Assembly (NCBI GenBank): GCA_026419785.1
Contig: JAODTK010001199.1
Coordinates: 186,001 to 250,000, forward strand
Length of the DNA: 64,000 nt
Source of the DNA: Sclerodactyla briareus
Lineage: Eukaryota > Echinodermata > Holothuroidea > Dendrochirotida > Sclerodactylidae
Direction of reading: 5' to 3'
A program made the translations under genes and the position numbers. Shown here one piece after another: positions 35,318 to 46,440 of this stretch. Within the stretch, counting starts at the first letter, position 1, and every line of letters begins with the position of its first letter. Under the pieces are notes generated by a model. The model was not told where the DNA came from. It saw only the letters and a list, made by a program, of their open reading frames with translations, and searched no databases.

Positions 35318-35565
35318 CGTCGCAGTTCGCAAGCTATTTTCTAGCGTTACCAGTAGCAAATTTGGGTGGATACAGTCGGGGCAGCTTCATTCTCCCAGAT
35401 TCTTCCGAGTCCCCCCCCCCAAAAAAAAAACCCAAGTAAATCAGTCGCAGTAGTCGAGGATATTTCATAGCGGTACCAGATAGCAAATTTGGGTGGCTGG
35501 CTACAGTCGGGGAGCTTCATTCTCCCAGATTTCTTCCGAGTCCCCCCCCCCCAAAAAAAAAAAAT
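35318..35565. repeat. Tandem duplication, ~130-bp unit, each ending in C-run plus A-run
   Basis: 'gtcgcagt', 'tagcaaatttgggtgg', 'acagtcggggcagcttcatt', 'ctcccagattcttccgagtc' and then CCCCCCCCCC/AAAAAAAAAA occur twice, starting at about 35,320 and 35,447. The homopolymer pairs at 35,411-35,430 and 35,542-35,564 mark the ends of the two copies. Confidence 0.8.
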
Positions 35566-35958
35566 GTCCGAGGGTGATTCTAATTACACAATGATTATGT
35601 GTCGTTTTCGCAGAGCGGAAAGGCCACATCATATGTTGGAGGGTCCTCCTAATTTCTTGAAATTTTATTGTACGCTCTGCGCCAATCTATAGACTTCCGT
35701 GTTCCAGCTTTGATTGATCAGACCGTCATGTGGCCTTTCCATAAAGAGCTATAGAACCACCCTGTTACTGAACATATCTCAGAGATTTACAAATAACGGG
35801 ACCGTTAAGTCTGGCAGTAAAAACTATTAGGGGCCACAAAATCGGTTAAGCGTTACTGAACTGAAAAAATACATGTTATTATAATGAACTGTAGATAAAA
35901 ACTCGGTCCCGTTATTATTACCTTTCACTGCTCAATCTGTTTGTATGTTTTGTAACAG

Positions 35959-36189
35959 AGTAACCCTCGCGTAAGTGAGTTGGCTACCTCTCCTGGATCC
36001 CGCTCCAGCTCACCATGCAGCTTACGAGACACGTCACAGTGGTGTTAGCGGTATACGGCTTCTGTCTGTTTCACGTCCGTGGGGCTAGCCGTATCGAGAG
36101 GGCGGAGCCTGAAACTGTTGCTCCCTGCGTCCCCGGAAAGGAGAGGAGTCAGTGTCGGGGTGGCTTCGAGTCTATTTCCTTCTGGACAG
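35959..36189 (+). CDS. Candidate first coding exon of a secreted protein
   Basis: TTTGTATGTTTTGTAACAG gives an acceptor at 35,957-35,958, so 35,959-36,014 would be 5' UTR. The ATG at 36,015 sits in a good start context (CTCACCATGC). The first residues MQLTRHVTVVLAVYGFCLFH then VRGAS look like a signal peptide, with a basic n-region, a 14-residue hydrophobic core and small residues before a likely cut near VRGA|S. The mature part has two cysteines (APCVPGKERSQC). The exon would leave at GGACAG|gtaggc, with GT at 36,190-36,191, after 58 codons plus one base. This is the best-supported exon in the window. The protein is not recognised and no second exon is found. Confidence 0.4.
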
Positions 36190-36409
36190 GTAGGCGCTTA
36201 TTAGAATTGGTCCTTTATATTCGTTCTCTCATCGAAATGAAAAAGGCCTTTCAGCCAATGGAAATTCGCCATCGGCTGGAAGTTCCTGGAACCCAGCCAG
36301 TTTTGTTTTATTAAGGGGATATTTGTATTTTCGGAAGTTGGGTTGAATTGGTTCAATTCCTGGGTTGGATTCAGCACGGTCGCACCGGGACCGGGCATAT
36401 ATACAGGGA

Positions 36410-37340
36410 CGAATACACAACGCTATTACTCTCATAGTCTTGTTCAAGACAGCCCCTGACTGACTGACTAACTGACTCAATTTTGGGCTTCTCACATGAT
36501 CTAAGCCTCTAATAAGCCCGTGAACAGACGGTCCTTAGATATGTTTTCGACACGGACGTCTTGTTAGGCTGTTCGTGAAGGTGGCCATTGCATATGCATT
36601 AGCTTTATGAACGGGCAATCAATCATACATCAAGTACCGCCTAACGTTAGAAAAGGCTAAGTAAGTTAGCCAAAAATTTCTATCTTTTTAGGCCTAAAGG
36701 TTCCGAAAACTTAATCAACAACGAGAAACTTGTGCATTAGTAATTAGCGGCAAAAATGATGTCTCTTACCGTTCCCACTTGGCTGAGAACTTTCGCTGCA
36801 GAACATTAAACAGCTTGGAAAATTTCACATTCTCAATTGTCTCTCACAACTCACTAGGTCTATTTCCTTTACAGGTACTATTCATGTTCATATTCTTGTC
36901 GAAATTAAGAATTCAAAATAGCAATAATGAATTGCAGACTTCTCCGACAGAAATAAAAAGTTTCGTTCCATTATGTCAAGATTATTATTTTCATTCTAGA
37001 TATTACACTCATATTCGGAGGGAAATATAAAACTTGTATGTTAGTATCAAGGTTCCTCGTAGAAGCTGAATTAGCAACCCACGGACGTAAGCAGCTTCTT
37101 GAAACATGGGTGTGATTGGCTTTCTTAGATTGTAAAGATCCATGACGTATATTGAAACAGTTCTCAAAGACGACTATTGCCAATCACCAATCACCACTGA
37201 TTTATATATACGATAGCTGGAGGGCACAACGGGTTGGATTGTTGAAACGAGTGCTAGCTTCGTGTTAACCCAAGGACTATTACTATCAGGACTGCCTGAA
37301 CTTGATATCGAAACATGATTTATAGGGAATCGCACATATC
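36410..37340 (+). repeat. Interspersed repeat C, plus-oriented copy
   Basis: Aligns along about 0.9 kb with the reverse complement of 54,830-55,760. Shared blocks include 'catcaagtaccgcctaacgt' then 'tagaaaagg', 'agatatgttttc.acacggacgtcttgt', 'caactcactaggtctatt', 'tactattcatgtt', 'aaggttcctcgtag' and 'tgtgattggctt'. Identity is roughly two-thirds by eye with many indels. There is no conserved frame, so it is a decayed non-coding element. Confidence 0.75.
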
Positions 37341-37561
37341 GATCAGAGTTGCACTTGGAAAAGCTTAGTTAATCTTTAAAGAGGCACTATCGTCTGACAG
37401 CAACAGGGAGAGACACGGACGGGGTGACGTTTTTCCTTGAATTCGACGGGTTTCAAGAAGCTAAGGAAGGCTAATAAAGGAACCCCGACCGTCTTGACCG
37501 TCTTGACCGTGAATGAAAATAAGCGGCCGGCGATAGATCACCTCTCTTCTCGACTGTGTTA

Positions 37562-37577
37562 AATAATAAAATAATAA

Positions 37578-37621
<44 letters not shown>

Positions 37622-37642
37622 ATAATAATAATAATAATATAA
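37562..37642. repeat. AAT/ATA microsatellite
   Basis: Nearly pure (AAT)n, about 80 bp, immediately upstream of the tRNA-like sequence below. Confidence 0.95.
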
Positions 37643-37684
37643 TGCAAACGACACCCCAGTGTATTCGCCAGGTGTCTTTGAGCG

Positions 37685-37760
37685 GACGGATGGCAGAGTA
37701 GTATCAGTGAAGCTTTCGAGCAAAATATTCCGAGTTCGAATTCCAGCAGTCACCAGCCAT
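37685..37760 (+). mobile_element. tRNA-like SINE head
   Basis: TGGCAGAGTAGT (37,691-37,702) matches the RNA polymerase III A box. GAGTTCGAATTCC (37,732-37,744) matches the B box. Their 41-bp spacing is close to that in tRNA genes. A tRNA cloverleaf is not intact. A SINE body probably continues to about 38,100, but its end is not clear. Confidence 0.55.
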
Positions 37761-38179
37761 TTTTCCCAGATGGGACTTGTAGTTGCGACGGGCGAGGCCT
37801 TGGTCTTCAGTTCTGGTTCCGCTGGTGTTGTTTGTAGTGGAACTTTCTTGGGTTTTGGGGTTTGTAACGGGTAGGTATTTACAAAATAAGTCTGTGGGTC
37901 GGCTGTTAGCAAGAAGTCAAGTTGAACTTGAACTTCCAATCCTCCAGGTTCTGAGAAGCTGGTGGGTCGGAGTTCATTGTTCGTCCTCTCGGATGGGGGG
38001 GGGGGGCAGGTTGGGATTGGTTACAACCCTGCCTCGATGGGTGAATTCGAGCACTGTTCGAGAAGAGAACGAGAAGAGAAGTCGAGTTATCGCTGGTGTT
38101 CATCCGCGGTCAATATGGCCAATGGTTACTTGATGAGCCTCCACTGGCTTCTTGGTCTACGGTCATTTGTCTATCTGCT

Positions 38180-38222
38180 GTCGTCTGTTGTCTGTCTGTC
38201 TGTCTTGTCTGTCTGAGCTGTC
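38180..38222. repeat. CTGT microsatellite
   Basis: (CTGT)n with interruptions, next to the tandem duplication that follows. Confidence 0.85.
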
Positions 38223-38224
38223 TG

Positions 38225-38800
38225 GTGTCCAGCTGTTGAACTTCTGCCCTTTTGGCCACCAAGTGTTTATGCTATGATGGATCTTGACCAAACTTGGTCA
38301 CGATGCTTATTGACTGATGTGTTATCGTTGACCTCCTAAAGATCAAGGTCAAATTGGGCCCCCGGTATAAGGGCACAAAAGGCCAATATGTGGGAGACTG
38401 CAAAATGCTATCCGCCTGCAATTAGTCCGATTACAATGATCAGAACTAGTGTAATCATTAAATAGTGTTACCTAGGCTGATGGTCCCACAAAATTTGAAG
38501 GTGAAAGGGTCATAGAGGGGTTAGTACACTTAGTAGACAATGTCCTGTTCAATTGGGTAAAATAATATGCAAATTCCACACTTTTTTTGGGCCTAATTAC
38601 TCCTGCTCTGATAGATGTTTGACCGAGTTAGCACCAATGGACCCAAAATATAAGTGGAAACTGCAAAGCGCTACTTCGCCTGCAAGATAAGGTCGTATTG
38701 CCATGATATGTGACCGCGTAATTCATTGACTAGTGATACCTATGGTCTCACAGGAATTGAAGGTGACCGGTCTTAGGGGCCCAATTTGCTATGTCTGTGG
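38225..38800. repeat. Two-copy tandem repeat, ~263-bp unit
   Basis: 'aatatgtgggagactgcaaaatgctat.cgcctgcaa' (38,383) recurs as 'aatataagtggaaactgcaaagcgctacttcgcctgcaa' (38,646). 'tggtcccacaaaatttgaaggtga' recurs as 'tggtctcacaggaattgaaggtga'. The units belong to a diverged interspersed family, not a gene. Confidence 0.65.
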
Positions 38801-40885
38801 AAGTTTGTAAAATGTATCTATCTCCCACAAATAAAATTTTCAGGATTCCCGCTCATTTTCATCAAAGGTCAGTGGAACTGAAACCAATGCAGCAGCAGTT
38901 CAACAACACCTCAATATCAGTTCACTATGACTGAATAATTGCCAGTTTGAGCTACTCAACCATTGGTTCTCTAGTTCATATCATGTTAAGCACAGCCGAT
39001 TATAACGAAACCGAGGACTGATATGTACATTAGTTAGAACGTAACGTTGCGTTGTTATTCCTTCGTATTTGTATTTGCAGTTATCAATCGTTATCGGCTT
39101 CCAGGAGGTATAGGGAAACCATTGAACATATGCTAGAAATTATATTACTCCAGTGTGAATAACTTTGAGTTTTGAACTTCATAATTAGGCACTCGTAAAG
39201 AGGGAAAATTCACAATTGGTATCGATTCAATTTAATGGGGTTTTAAAACGGAATATGCTGAGTGTTTATCTGATTGAATAGAAAACGAATTCCCAGTTCA
39301 CAAACCCGAAAGAGAAGTCATAAGATATAGGTAACTTTGATTGACATGCATTTCATTCCAGCACTAAATCAAAATAATATTTTATTACAGCTATAAAAAT
39401 ACGATAAATTTGAACAATCTATGGGTAAGAAAGTAGAGAACCATAATAAGTGTTATCTTTGAAAATAATCTTGAACGAAAGGACATTGTCGTTTCATACG
39501 CAAATCCTTGGATTAACCCGAAAGTAATTTCGTTGGAAAAATAATAGTATATTGTGTGTTATAGGTGAAGAATAGCCCCCTTGGTAGATGGAAAATCCAG
39601 GGACAAACGCAGGGACTATCCGCAGAATAATTAGGCTATCACGTATCACCTGACTTTAGTGTTGTTATGCAGATGTTAAAGTTACAATATTGGTTTTGTC
39701 GCGCTTTTTAATGTAATATTAATGCAACGATACTGGGCACTTTGGAGAGTTTTTCTGGTTGTGTGCGATATTTTTCTGCGGTCCGATATCCGGAATTCAT
39801 GGTGATCGACTAAGGGAATTAGGAAAAGGAAATTATGCCGACGCCACGCCTCTCTCCGAAATGTCAACTTTCCGACATTTTCCTGTAGGTTTTGACGTCA
39901 GTTTATGATACCGAACACGCAAAGGGGGTTACTCCCTCAACGTCGACCCTAAGGTGTTGGCATAGGCCTAGATTCTATTGTTTGAAAATCCGATCCGGTC
40001 ATACGAAGGGAGAAGAAAGAAATTACAGCGTAGCGAAATCTAGTTGTGCATAAGCCTCGTTCGCACTCGTCACACATTTCTAAAGTGCATTTGTAGTGCA
40101 AGTATTACGGAGTGCGTTGCAGTCATTGACACGATACGGACGTGGTTATATGATGTATGAACTATGAATGCATGCAACAGAGCGCACGCCATGGACCGCG
40201 GCACCGTCGCGCCACCAAAAATCCTGCCGATAGGGACACATGGACATCTTTTATGTAATTCTGTAACTGTTTTGTGCGATGAGTTTTTTTGATCCGAACT
40301 CAGGTTTTTACACATTGTCCGTGATTGCTGGAAATGTCCATCAGTCAACGTGGTCTACAGTCCCCACTGTATAGCCTATGTTGTTGGTACCGTTGTGAAA
40401 CCTCACATGCAAAGAAAAATATGTGTATCAATAAGCTCGTTTGAATGCCATTCTGAATTGACAAGCATATCCGAATAATGACACCAGGTTTAACCAAACG
40501 GCCAGTGTGCTCGAGTGTACTCAAAATCTGATTTTCTGCAAAATTTCATGACCCGATGTTTTTATTCACACGGTTAACAGCGGATGAACTAATATTAATG
40601 CCCCCAACTGGGAAGTTAGAAGTGTTCTAGTATTTATATGTAGACTACGTTTTCCCTTTAGGCATTCCTCTCCAGGTATAGCCCTTAGTTTAATTTCATT
40701 CAGCCTTTGAAGTATTCCAGAAAATAGCACAATGATTGCCATTGTTCGATACCTCATCTACAAACAAGGAAACTTCATTCAAAATTGCAGAATCAATCAC
40801 TGTATTCGGGAGAAAGAAGAAATGTTATCAGCAAAAGGCGAAATTTCAAAAAAAAGTCAGCGACCTTAACAAATGTATTTGTTTC
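38800..40885. other. No gene seen
   Basis: AT-rich sequence without recognisable repeats or exons. Confidence 0.4.
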
Positions 40886-40889
40886 GCTA

Positions 40890-41130
40890 CAGGGAAACCT
40901 ATTCAACGAACAAAGTACGAATTTTGGACCTGATACATCGTTTCAACAGATATGTTTCATTGTTGTTTTCAACATCAGTCATTACGATTTAGATTATACA
41001 GTATGGGTAGTCTTCCTGGATGTTGGAAGTGAGGACTGAAATAAAAGCTGAATGAAACTTCAAAGAAGAAATAATTCACAGGGTTCGGATGACTTCGCAC
41101 TTTCCCTGGGCAGACCATGGCTCAAAGGTT
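40890..41130 (+). repeat. Interspersed repeat A, copy 1
   Basis: 'gaattttggacctgatacatcgtttcaacagat' and 'gaggactgaaataaaagctgaatgaaactt' match 54,095-54,235 in the same order ('catcgtttcaacagat', 'gaggacctgaaatgaggcctgagcggaactt'). Decayed and non-coding. Confidence 0.5.
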
Positions 41131-42010
41131 GCACACTGAAGGGGAATTTCTCGGTAGCCACTGACGGAAAGCAACGGTGACGTTTTGGCGTGAGTCACTC
41201 ACGAAGAACAGCCGGCCTCAGGTACAAAATTATGTTCCGAAACACATACACATATAATTCAATGAACCGTGGGACGGTTTTCCGTTGCATGGGGGATCTC
41301 CTTCAGTTTTCTTTAGGTGTTAGTACAGACGGTCTGCCTCTTTAAGTGGCCTGTTGCTGTTAATAGTCGCACTAAAATCCTGATTGCAACACTTCGTACA
41401 CGGCCATCCTCAATTAGAAAGTCGAAATCGGAGAGTTCTCCGAAAATCATTAAGGAAATACAGATTGCCTACCCCTAGTTTGTATCTTGGTGGACGGAAA
41501 CAATCAAGTTCGTCGTTTTTTGTTAAAATTGTGATGGCTACGGCCTCATGATCATGCTAGAATGTGGAAGCTGCTTCCGTGTTTGCGATATTTATAATCA
41601 AATTAACCTGCAGTTGGGGTGTGGGTGTAGTGACAAGGTTTTTTTTATTCAATGGGAGATGGGATTATTCATTTTCATGAAAGTGACAGTTCAGATGAAT
41701 TGAAGCGATATTTGTCATTCCTATTTAGGGGATTGACTCTCGAATGTCTTTTCAATCGCGTGGTATTTCTGGATAGGAGAAATCGCCCCACTGTCAAGCT
41801 CCGCGTAGAGAACAGGTCATTATGGGAAATTAGCAAGAACTCATCTCTCTTCGAATGGAACCTACACCGGCCTCGCTCCCATGCCCTTGGTGCCCTACGT
41901 GCCTTTCCACCCGGCTCCACCGGTTTCCACCAAAACCATATGCACAAGTAATGAAATGAAAAAAGACACAGGAGGGCAGGTCAGTAAGGGGAGGAACAGA
42001 GACCGCACGG
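41130..42010. other. No confident gene
   Basis: A 99-codon plus frame (41,652-41,951) is overlapped by an equally long minus frame. Neither has motifs. I see no repeat copy here. Confidence 0.35.
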
Positions 42011-42012
42011 AT

Positions 42013-42138
42013 ATGTTTACAGAAGAGCTCGAAACAGTTTTCTCGAGATTTGAGTGTCTCTTGGCGGAGCCTTATATGTCACTTCTACTTCGATCCTCGA
42101 CCTCGCTGGACCAGGAGTCGAGAAATCTATGCCTCCAT
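42013..42138 (+). CDS. Candidate coding exon ending at a consensus donor
   Basis: From ATG 42,013 the frame reads MFTEELETVFSRFECLLAEP then YMSLLLRSSTSLDQESRNLC and ends LH at CAT|gtaagtgtg (GT at 42,139), a strong donor. The peptide is helix-forming with regular charged and leucine spacing. An upstream acceptor is not clear, since the region before 42,000 lacks a pyrimidine tract, so it would have to be a first exon. The donor runs straight into a GT/GC microsatellite, which weakens it as evidence. Confidence 0.25.
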
Positions 42139-42704
42139 GTAAGTGTGTGTGAGTGCGCGCGCGTGTGTGTTCTGCGTTGTGTGTGGCAACAAGAGATAGC
42201 TTCGTGATGCCGGGGGGGGGGTATTACCGCCACTTATGGCCTAGTACTTATAGTAAGACATGCCAAAGGACGTTTATCCTTATTATGTCGAAGAAACGAA
42301 TGGCAGAATTGATGACCCTTTGCCCCCAACCTAGTCTGTAATCCCAACACAGTTTTGGCCACGAACGTTGCATCTGTTTTCGGACCCTCGGTGCACGTGA
42401 ATATAACTATCATGTTTCAACTAGACAAGCCCTAAAGGATGTCCGTGTCTACTGAATCCTTGTAGAATCAAAGATTATTTCATTGTATTTGCGCTCTGAA
42501 TTGATTCGAGTAAGGTTTTGCTTTGCACACTTTTAAGTCGGAGCTATATTACTGTGCCGTGTTCGACGGTTCCCCCATACACGAAATGAACTATTTTCGT
42601 GTTCCTGACATGTAAACGTGTATGAATAGAAGAAAAATTAGTCTCGCTTCATTCCGCGCTGGCGTAACAAATATATAGGCCTACAGCATAATCACAGGAC
42701 TGTC

Positions 42705-42833
42705 ATGTGTGTCCGTCTTATCGGTATACTGCCCGTCTACACTGCATCCGTGATTGGTGACCTCATCCCACATAAACAGACACTGTTGTGGAAGTCGCCT
42801 CTTATGATTCATTGCCATTGGAATAGGTTACAT
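42705..42833 (+). CDS. Candidate coding exon ending at a consensus donor
   Basis: ATG at 42,705, 43 codons, then TTACAT|gtaagttac (GT at 42,834). The peptide starts MCVRLIGILPVYTASVIGDL. The full frame continues unspliced to 43,247 (180 codons), the longest frame in the window, but the later part has no protein-like features that I recognise. A possible acceptor, CATAATCACAG, lies just before the ATG. Function unknown. Confidence 0.22.
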
Positions 42834-43230
42834 GTAAGTTACAAACACCATTCACCCTTTAGCAGTAGGAGAATGGTAGAACCCCCCGAGCTTTGCTCCG
42901 GGTTACCCACGGGTATAACCGTTCAGGTCGAGCCCTACGATGATGGCCCTATATATAATGTACCAGGGTTGCATTGCTCGCTCTTTGGGATTTCCTCGGG
43001 ATTAGTCTGGCTGAGGATCCTGCTCGTTAAATTGTGCTTCATAGTCGTACCGTACCGTAGTCAGGCAATGAACGCTTCGATTGAGTTGAGACGGAAACGG
43101 TATCACGTCACGGTTCTTACTTCGCCGCATCCTCAGTGTATTGTGCTGCATGGGCGGGCCCCCCCGGCCTGGTGGACCGACCGAGTGCAACGTCATGGCC
43201 CCCGGGGGAATGATGGATTAAAAGGGTTAA

Positions 43231-43448
43231 GGCTGGGAATTCCATAGATGCGTATGCTGTCCGGGATGGCATTGAAAATCGACATATTTACGAAAACTAC
43301 GTTTGTTTCAGAATAGAAAATACTGTAAGCTTATGCGAAAGGTTATAAAAATGCAGCATCCCATCATTTGGTCGTTGATGCGTTCAAGAAGATTTCCATA
43401 GAATTCATCGCGGGATAGGTATCCGTATACGCATTTGGTATAGGGTGC
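43231..43448. mobile_element. Second MITE related to the 4.27-kb element, right end diverged
   Basis: GGCTGGGAATTCCATAGATG then CGTATGC follows TTAA, matching the left end and TAA flank of the element at 4,265. The right end is weaker: a GTATACGCAT block at about 43,425-43,434, with a TTA at 43,449. Length about 218 bp. Confidence 0.5.
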
Positions 43449-43543
43449 TTAGTTCGTCTATGTCAGTGTGTGTTTTGCCTTCATTTTTGTCTCGCCTGAA
43501 TTTTTTCAAGGAGAGACATAGTGGGCACTTTTGTTGTCTGTCT

Positions 43544-43590
43544 TCTTCTGTCTGCCTGTCTGTCTGTCTGTCTGTCTTTCTGTCTGTCGT
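43544..43590. repeat. CTGT microsatellite
   Basis: (CTGT)n about 45 bp, followed by an A-rich run at about 43,608-43,628. It lies in a repeat-like context (GAGAGACATAGTGGGCAC). Confidence 0.9.
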
Positions 43591-44339
43591 ATGTGCTGTC
43601 CGAAAAATAAAAAAAAAAAAGAAAAAAATATCTCTTGAACCGTAAATTGCCCATCATGCTGGCACCTCGTTTGTGAGGTGCGCGGTGGAAGAGTTGTCGA
43701 TGGCATCCCCTTTTCTCCTGAAAGACCATACTCTTTGCAGAAATTTGCCTATTTAATGAAATTGGCCCGGAAGCTTGGTACAAGATATCTCTTGGATCGG
43801 TAGATTGCATGGTGTCGTTTCGAGTATATAACAACTATGAGAGTACCTAATTGATTAGATTCCTTTCATGATATATGCTGATTAAGTAGTCTAAGTTGCA
43901 TCATTTCTCGATATTTTTGAAATTTGTTGGATTTTGAGAAACTTGTGAATGGTTTATCTATAGTCCCAATGAATTTTACAGTGGGCGAGGGCCCCAGAGG
44001 TTCATTTCATGTTACTAATTTGCATTTACCTAGTCGCATTTGCATAATTTATGCATATTTTAAAGTTGTAATCCCATGAACTTGGTGATACTGTGAAGGC
44101 TGGAAGGTTCACCATTGTGATATAATGTTGACCTGGCATTGTGTGCCTCTGACCTCATTTGACCTCTGTCGGGTGGTCATGGGTTAAAGTTTGAGTCTTG
44201 AATAAATTTGCTTTTTAAGAGTTACGGGGAAAGAATAAAACTTGTTATTTTTGGAGATGTTATAGACCTTTGTGTGCTTTATGGAGGAAACCACTCCCGC
44301 CTTCGATCGGACGCATACTGTTGGTAGTTACAAGGGGTC

Positions 44340-44640
44340 AAGTTCAATTTAATAGCTTCTTCGCAATCACATTAGGAGTGGTCATTGGAATGTAATATGC
44401 TTTAGGAGTGGATTGATACTGAGAGTAACAATTTTTTAAAACCCGCCATGTCATGGAAGGGGTTATCTAAGGTCACGTAGGGGTGATAAACTGATTTTAG
44501 TACTTTTTATGCAATAGCACTGGGCATGGTCATCAGAATGCAAAATGCCTAGGAGTGGATGTATCACATGGGGGTTACCATTTTTCATAAAAAAACTGCC
44601 ATGTAATTAGGTTCATTCAAGGTCACTTAGGGGTCAAAAA
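44340..44640. repeat. Two-copy tandem repeat, ~150-bp unit
   Basis: 'gcaatcacattaggagtggtcat..gaatg.aatatgc.ttaggagtgga' recurs as 'gcaatagcactgggcatggtcatcagaatgcaaaatgcctaggagtgga'. CGCCATGTCATGG / TGCCATGTAATTAGG and AAGGTCAC.TAGGGGT also occur in both. Confidence 0.7.
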
Positions 44641-44949
44641 CTGTTTCTGGCCATAATCGGACAATTGCATATCTGTTGGAAGGCTGGAAGGTGCACCAGT
44701 GTTTTATTCTCTGTCAAGGAAAAATTGAAAATAACGTTCTATCAAGCGAGAAAACAGCTTCTGCACCTGCTTGGAGGATTTCAAAGTAGAATCGAAAGAC
44801 ACACCATATTTTTTTTATTGTGACAGTTGGTCAGGCTTGTGGACGTGATGTCACTTGACACACGATAGGCATACGGGAACCCAGTCTACTGTAGGGGGAA
44901 GATGAACATTGTAACTTGCCCATTAGGTCAGTGGTTCAATAGACACGAA

Positions 44950-45260
44950 CGCGGGGTGGTTATGGTACCCTAAATGCCAGATTCACGCGAGTACAACCAT
45001 GAGATTTGCCTATAAGTTTCAATCGGTTCACAGAGGTTTGCAGAGTTCTGCAGCGGCAAATTAACAATAATCCGAAAATCAATAAAATGTGACGAACGCG
45101 GAGTAGGCCAAATTATACGCATAGGCGTATACCGAAAGCGGCAAATTGAGTTACGGAATATTTTCCTCGAAGAACAAGACGTCCGCTCTACATAATGTCA
45201 CAAAGTTTAATCCAGAAAAAAAATCACGCCTTCCTCGAAAAGTGGGATTCTCACCTTCGT
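44950..45260 (+). repeat. Interspersed repeat B, copy 1
   Basis: 'gcgagtacaaccatg', 'aatcaataaaatgtgacgaacgcggagtaggccaaatt' and 'gcggcaaattgagttacgg' align with 54,285-54,460, in the same order and on the same strand. The 'gcaaattgagttac' end also matches the tail of repeat C at about 55,701. Confidence 0.5.
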
Positions 45261-45539
45261 AGTGAACACCGACATCGCATCTATTGGAATCCATAGCACT
45301 ACTAACTGTTTCAGGACCACTATTCAAAATACTATCGGAGACATGTCAGTGGTATTCTAGTTCTTGGAAGCGTTTCCGCTAAAAAGCTGTAAGGGGTGGT
45401 GGATGGGATTATGTTAGCAACAAACAGTGCGTAGGGTATCTAGTGGAGCGTGATGCTGATAAAACATGTCCAATCCGAAAGCAACACCCGGCGAATAACG
45501 TTCGGGAACAGCTCACTATAGGCCAAATGATGGTTCATG

Positions 45540-45885
45540 TTTGCATAGTTATGCAATTTTTTTCTTAATCCAGTAACATTTTCACGGTACTTGGTATAAA
45601 ATTTGTTAATTCAAGACAAAATATATTTGAAGGTGCCACGGATTTTGCCGTTATTAGTAAAGACTCAGCCGGCTGGTTATTATGCTTTCAGATTCGGCGA
45701 TGTTCCATTTTGCATAGTGTCTGCCAAGGGCTTCTTCAATTTTAGTTCCATTCACGGTACTCGGTATGAGACATGGTGAACATTCAAGCACCAAGAATTT
45801 GAAGGTGCACGGATTGTGCCGTTTATTTAAGTAAAGCACTTAGGGGCTGGTTTGATACCCTTTAGATTATGCCGTATTCTTTATG
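45540..45885. repeat. Tandem duplication, ~170-bp unit
   Basis: 'ttgcatagt', 'attttcacggtacttggtat', 'tttgaaggtgccacggattttgccgtt' and 'agtaaagactcagccggctgg' recur about 170 bp later with small changes ('attcacggtactcggtatga', 'gaaggtgcacggattgtgccgttt'). Confidence 0.75.
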
Positions 45886-46359
45886 CTGCTCAATAGCAAA
45901 TAGGTCTAACCCCGGCCTCTGACATAGGCAGTAAGGTTGAAAAATCAACCATAAGTGAAACAGAAACCATACTTTAACAAACAACACTGGTGTTCGCAAA
46001 TCAGCTCGAAGACTACGCGGTTCGACACCCCACTTGTTTTTGCCAATCTTTCCGCACCCATTTTATATCCGATGACGCTCGATTACATGTTTATGAACAT
46101 TTATTGGGTTATTTGAAACACGGTATCTAGAGAAGCTATACCTATATTAGCAATGGCTAAGGATCTGGGGTAATGAAAGAATTATGTCGGAAATTTGTTG
46201 CTCCGTTTTGTATTCCTCTATTACAAGGGTTCAAAATTACTGTGAGGCGAGAGTGATGAGAACATTCCCTGGACATATTGTACGTGACTGACCACAGGTG
46301 GTATACACATACTTCTTGGGGTGGGTCGCGATATTGAGACGCGTATGATATAGGTCGAG

Positions 46360-46440
46360 GGCCAGGTCGACTGTTCTATAGCACAGTGGTTACTGTTCAT
46401 GCTTATGAAACTTGCGTCGCGAGTTCCTCCTAGTACCCCG
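46360..46440 (+). mobile_element. Weak tRNA-like SINE head
   Basis: TAGCACAGTGGT (46,379-46,390) is a good A box. GCGAGTTCCTCC, 41 bp downstream, is a poor B box lacking GAA. Probably a decayed tRNA-derived SINE. Confidence 0.35.

Noticed and set aside
37559..37939. 126-codon minus-strand frame ending in poly-Leu/Tyr.
   Set aside because: Translation of the AAT microsatellite and the SINE head (GIRTRN is the usual translation of an inverted B box).
42705..43247. The full 180-codon plus frame as a single-exon gene.
   Set aside because: Longest frame in the window but no recognisable domain, and the downstream part runs into G/C-rich sequence and a MITE; only the first 129 bp have a splice-supported boundary.
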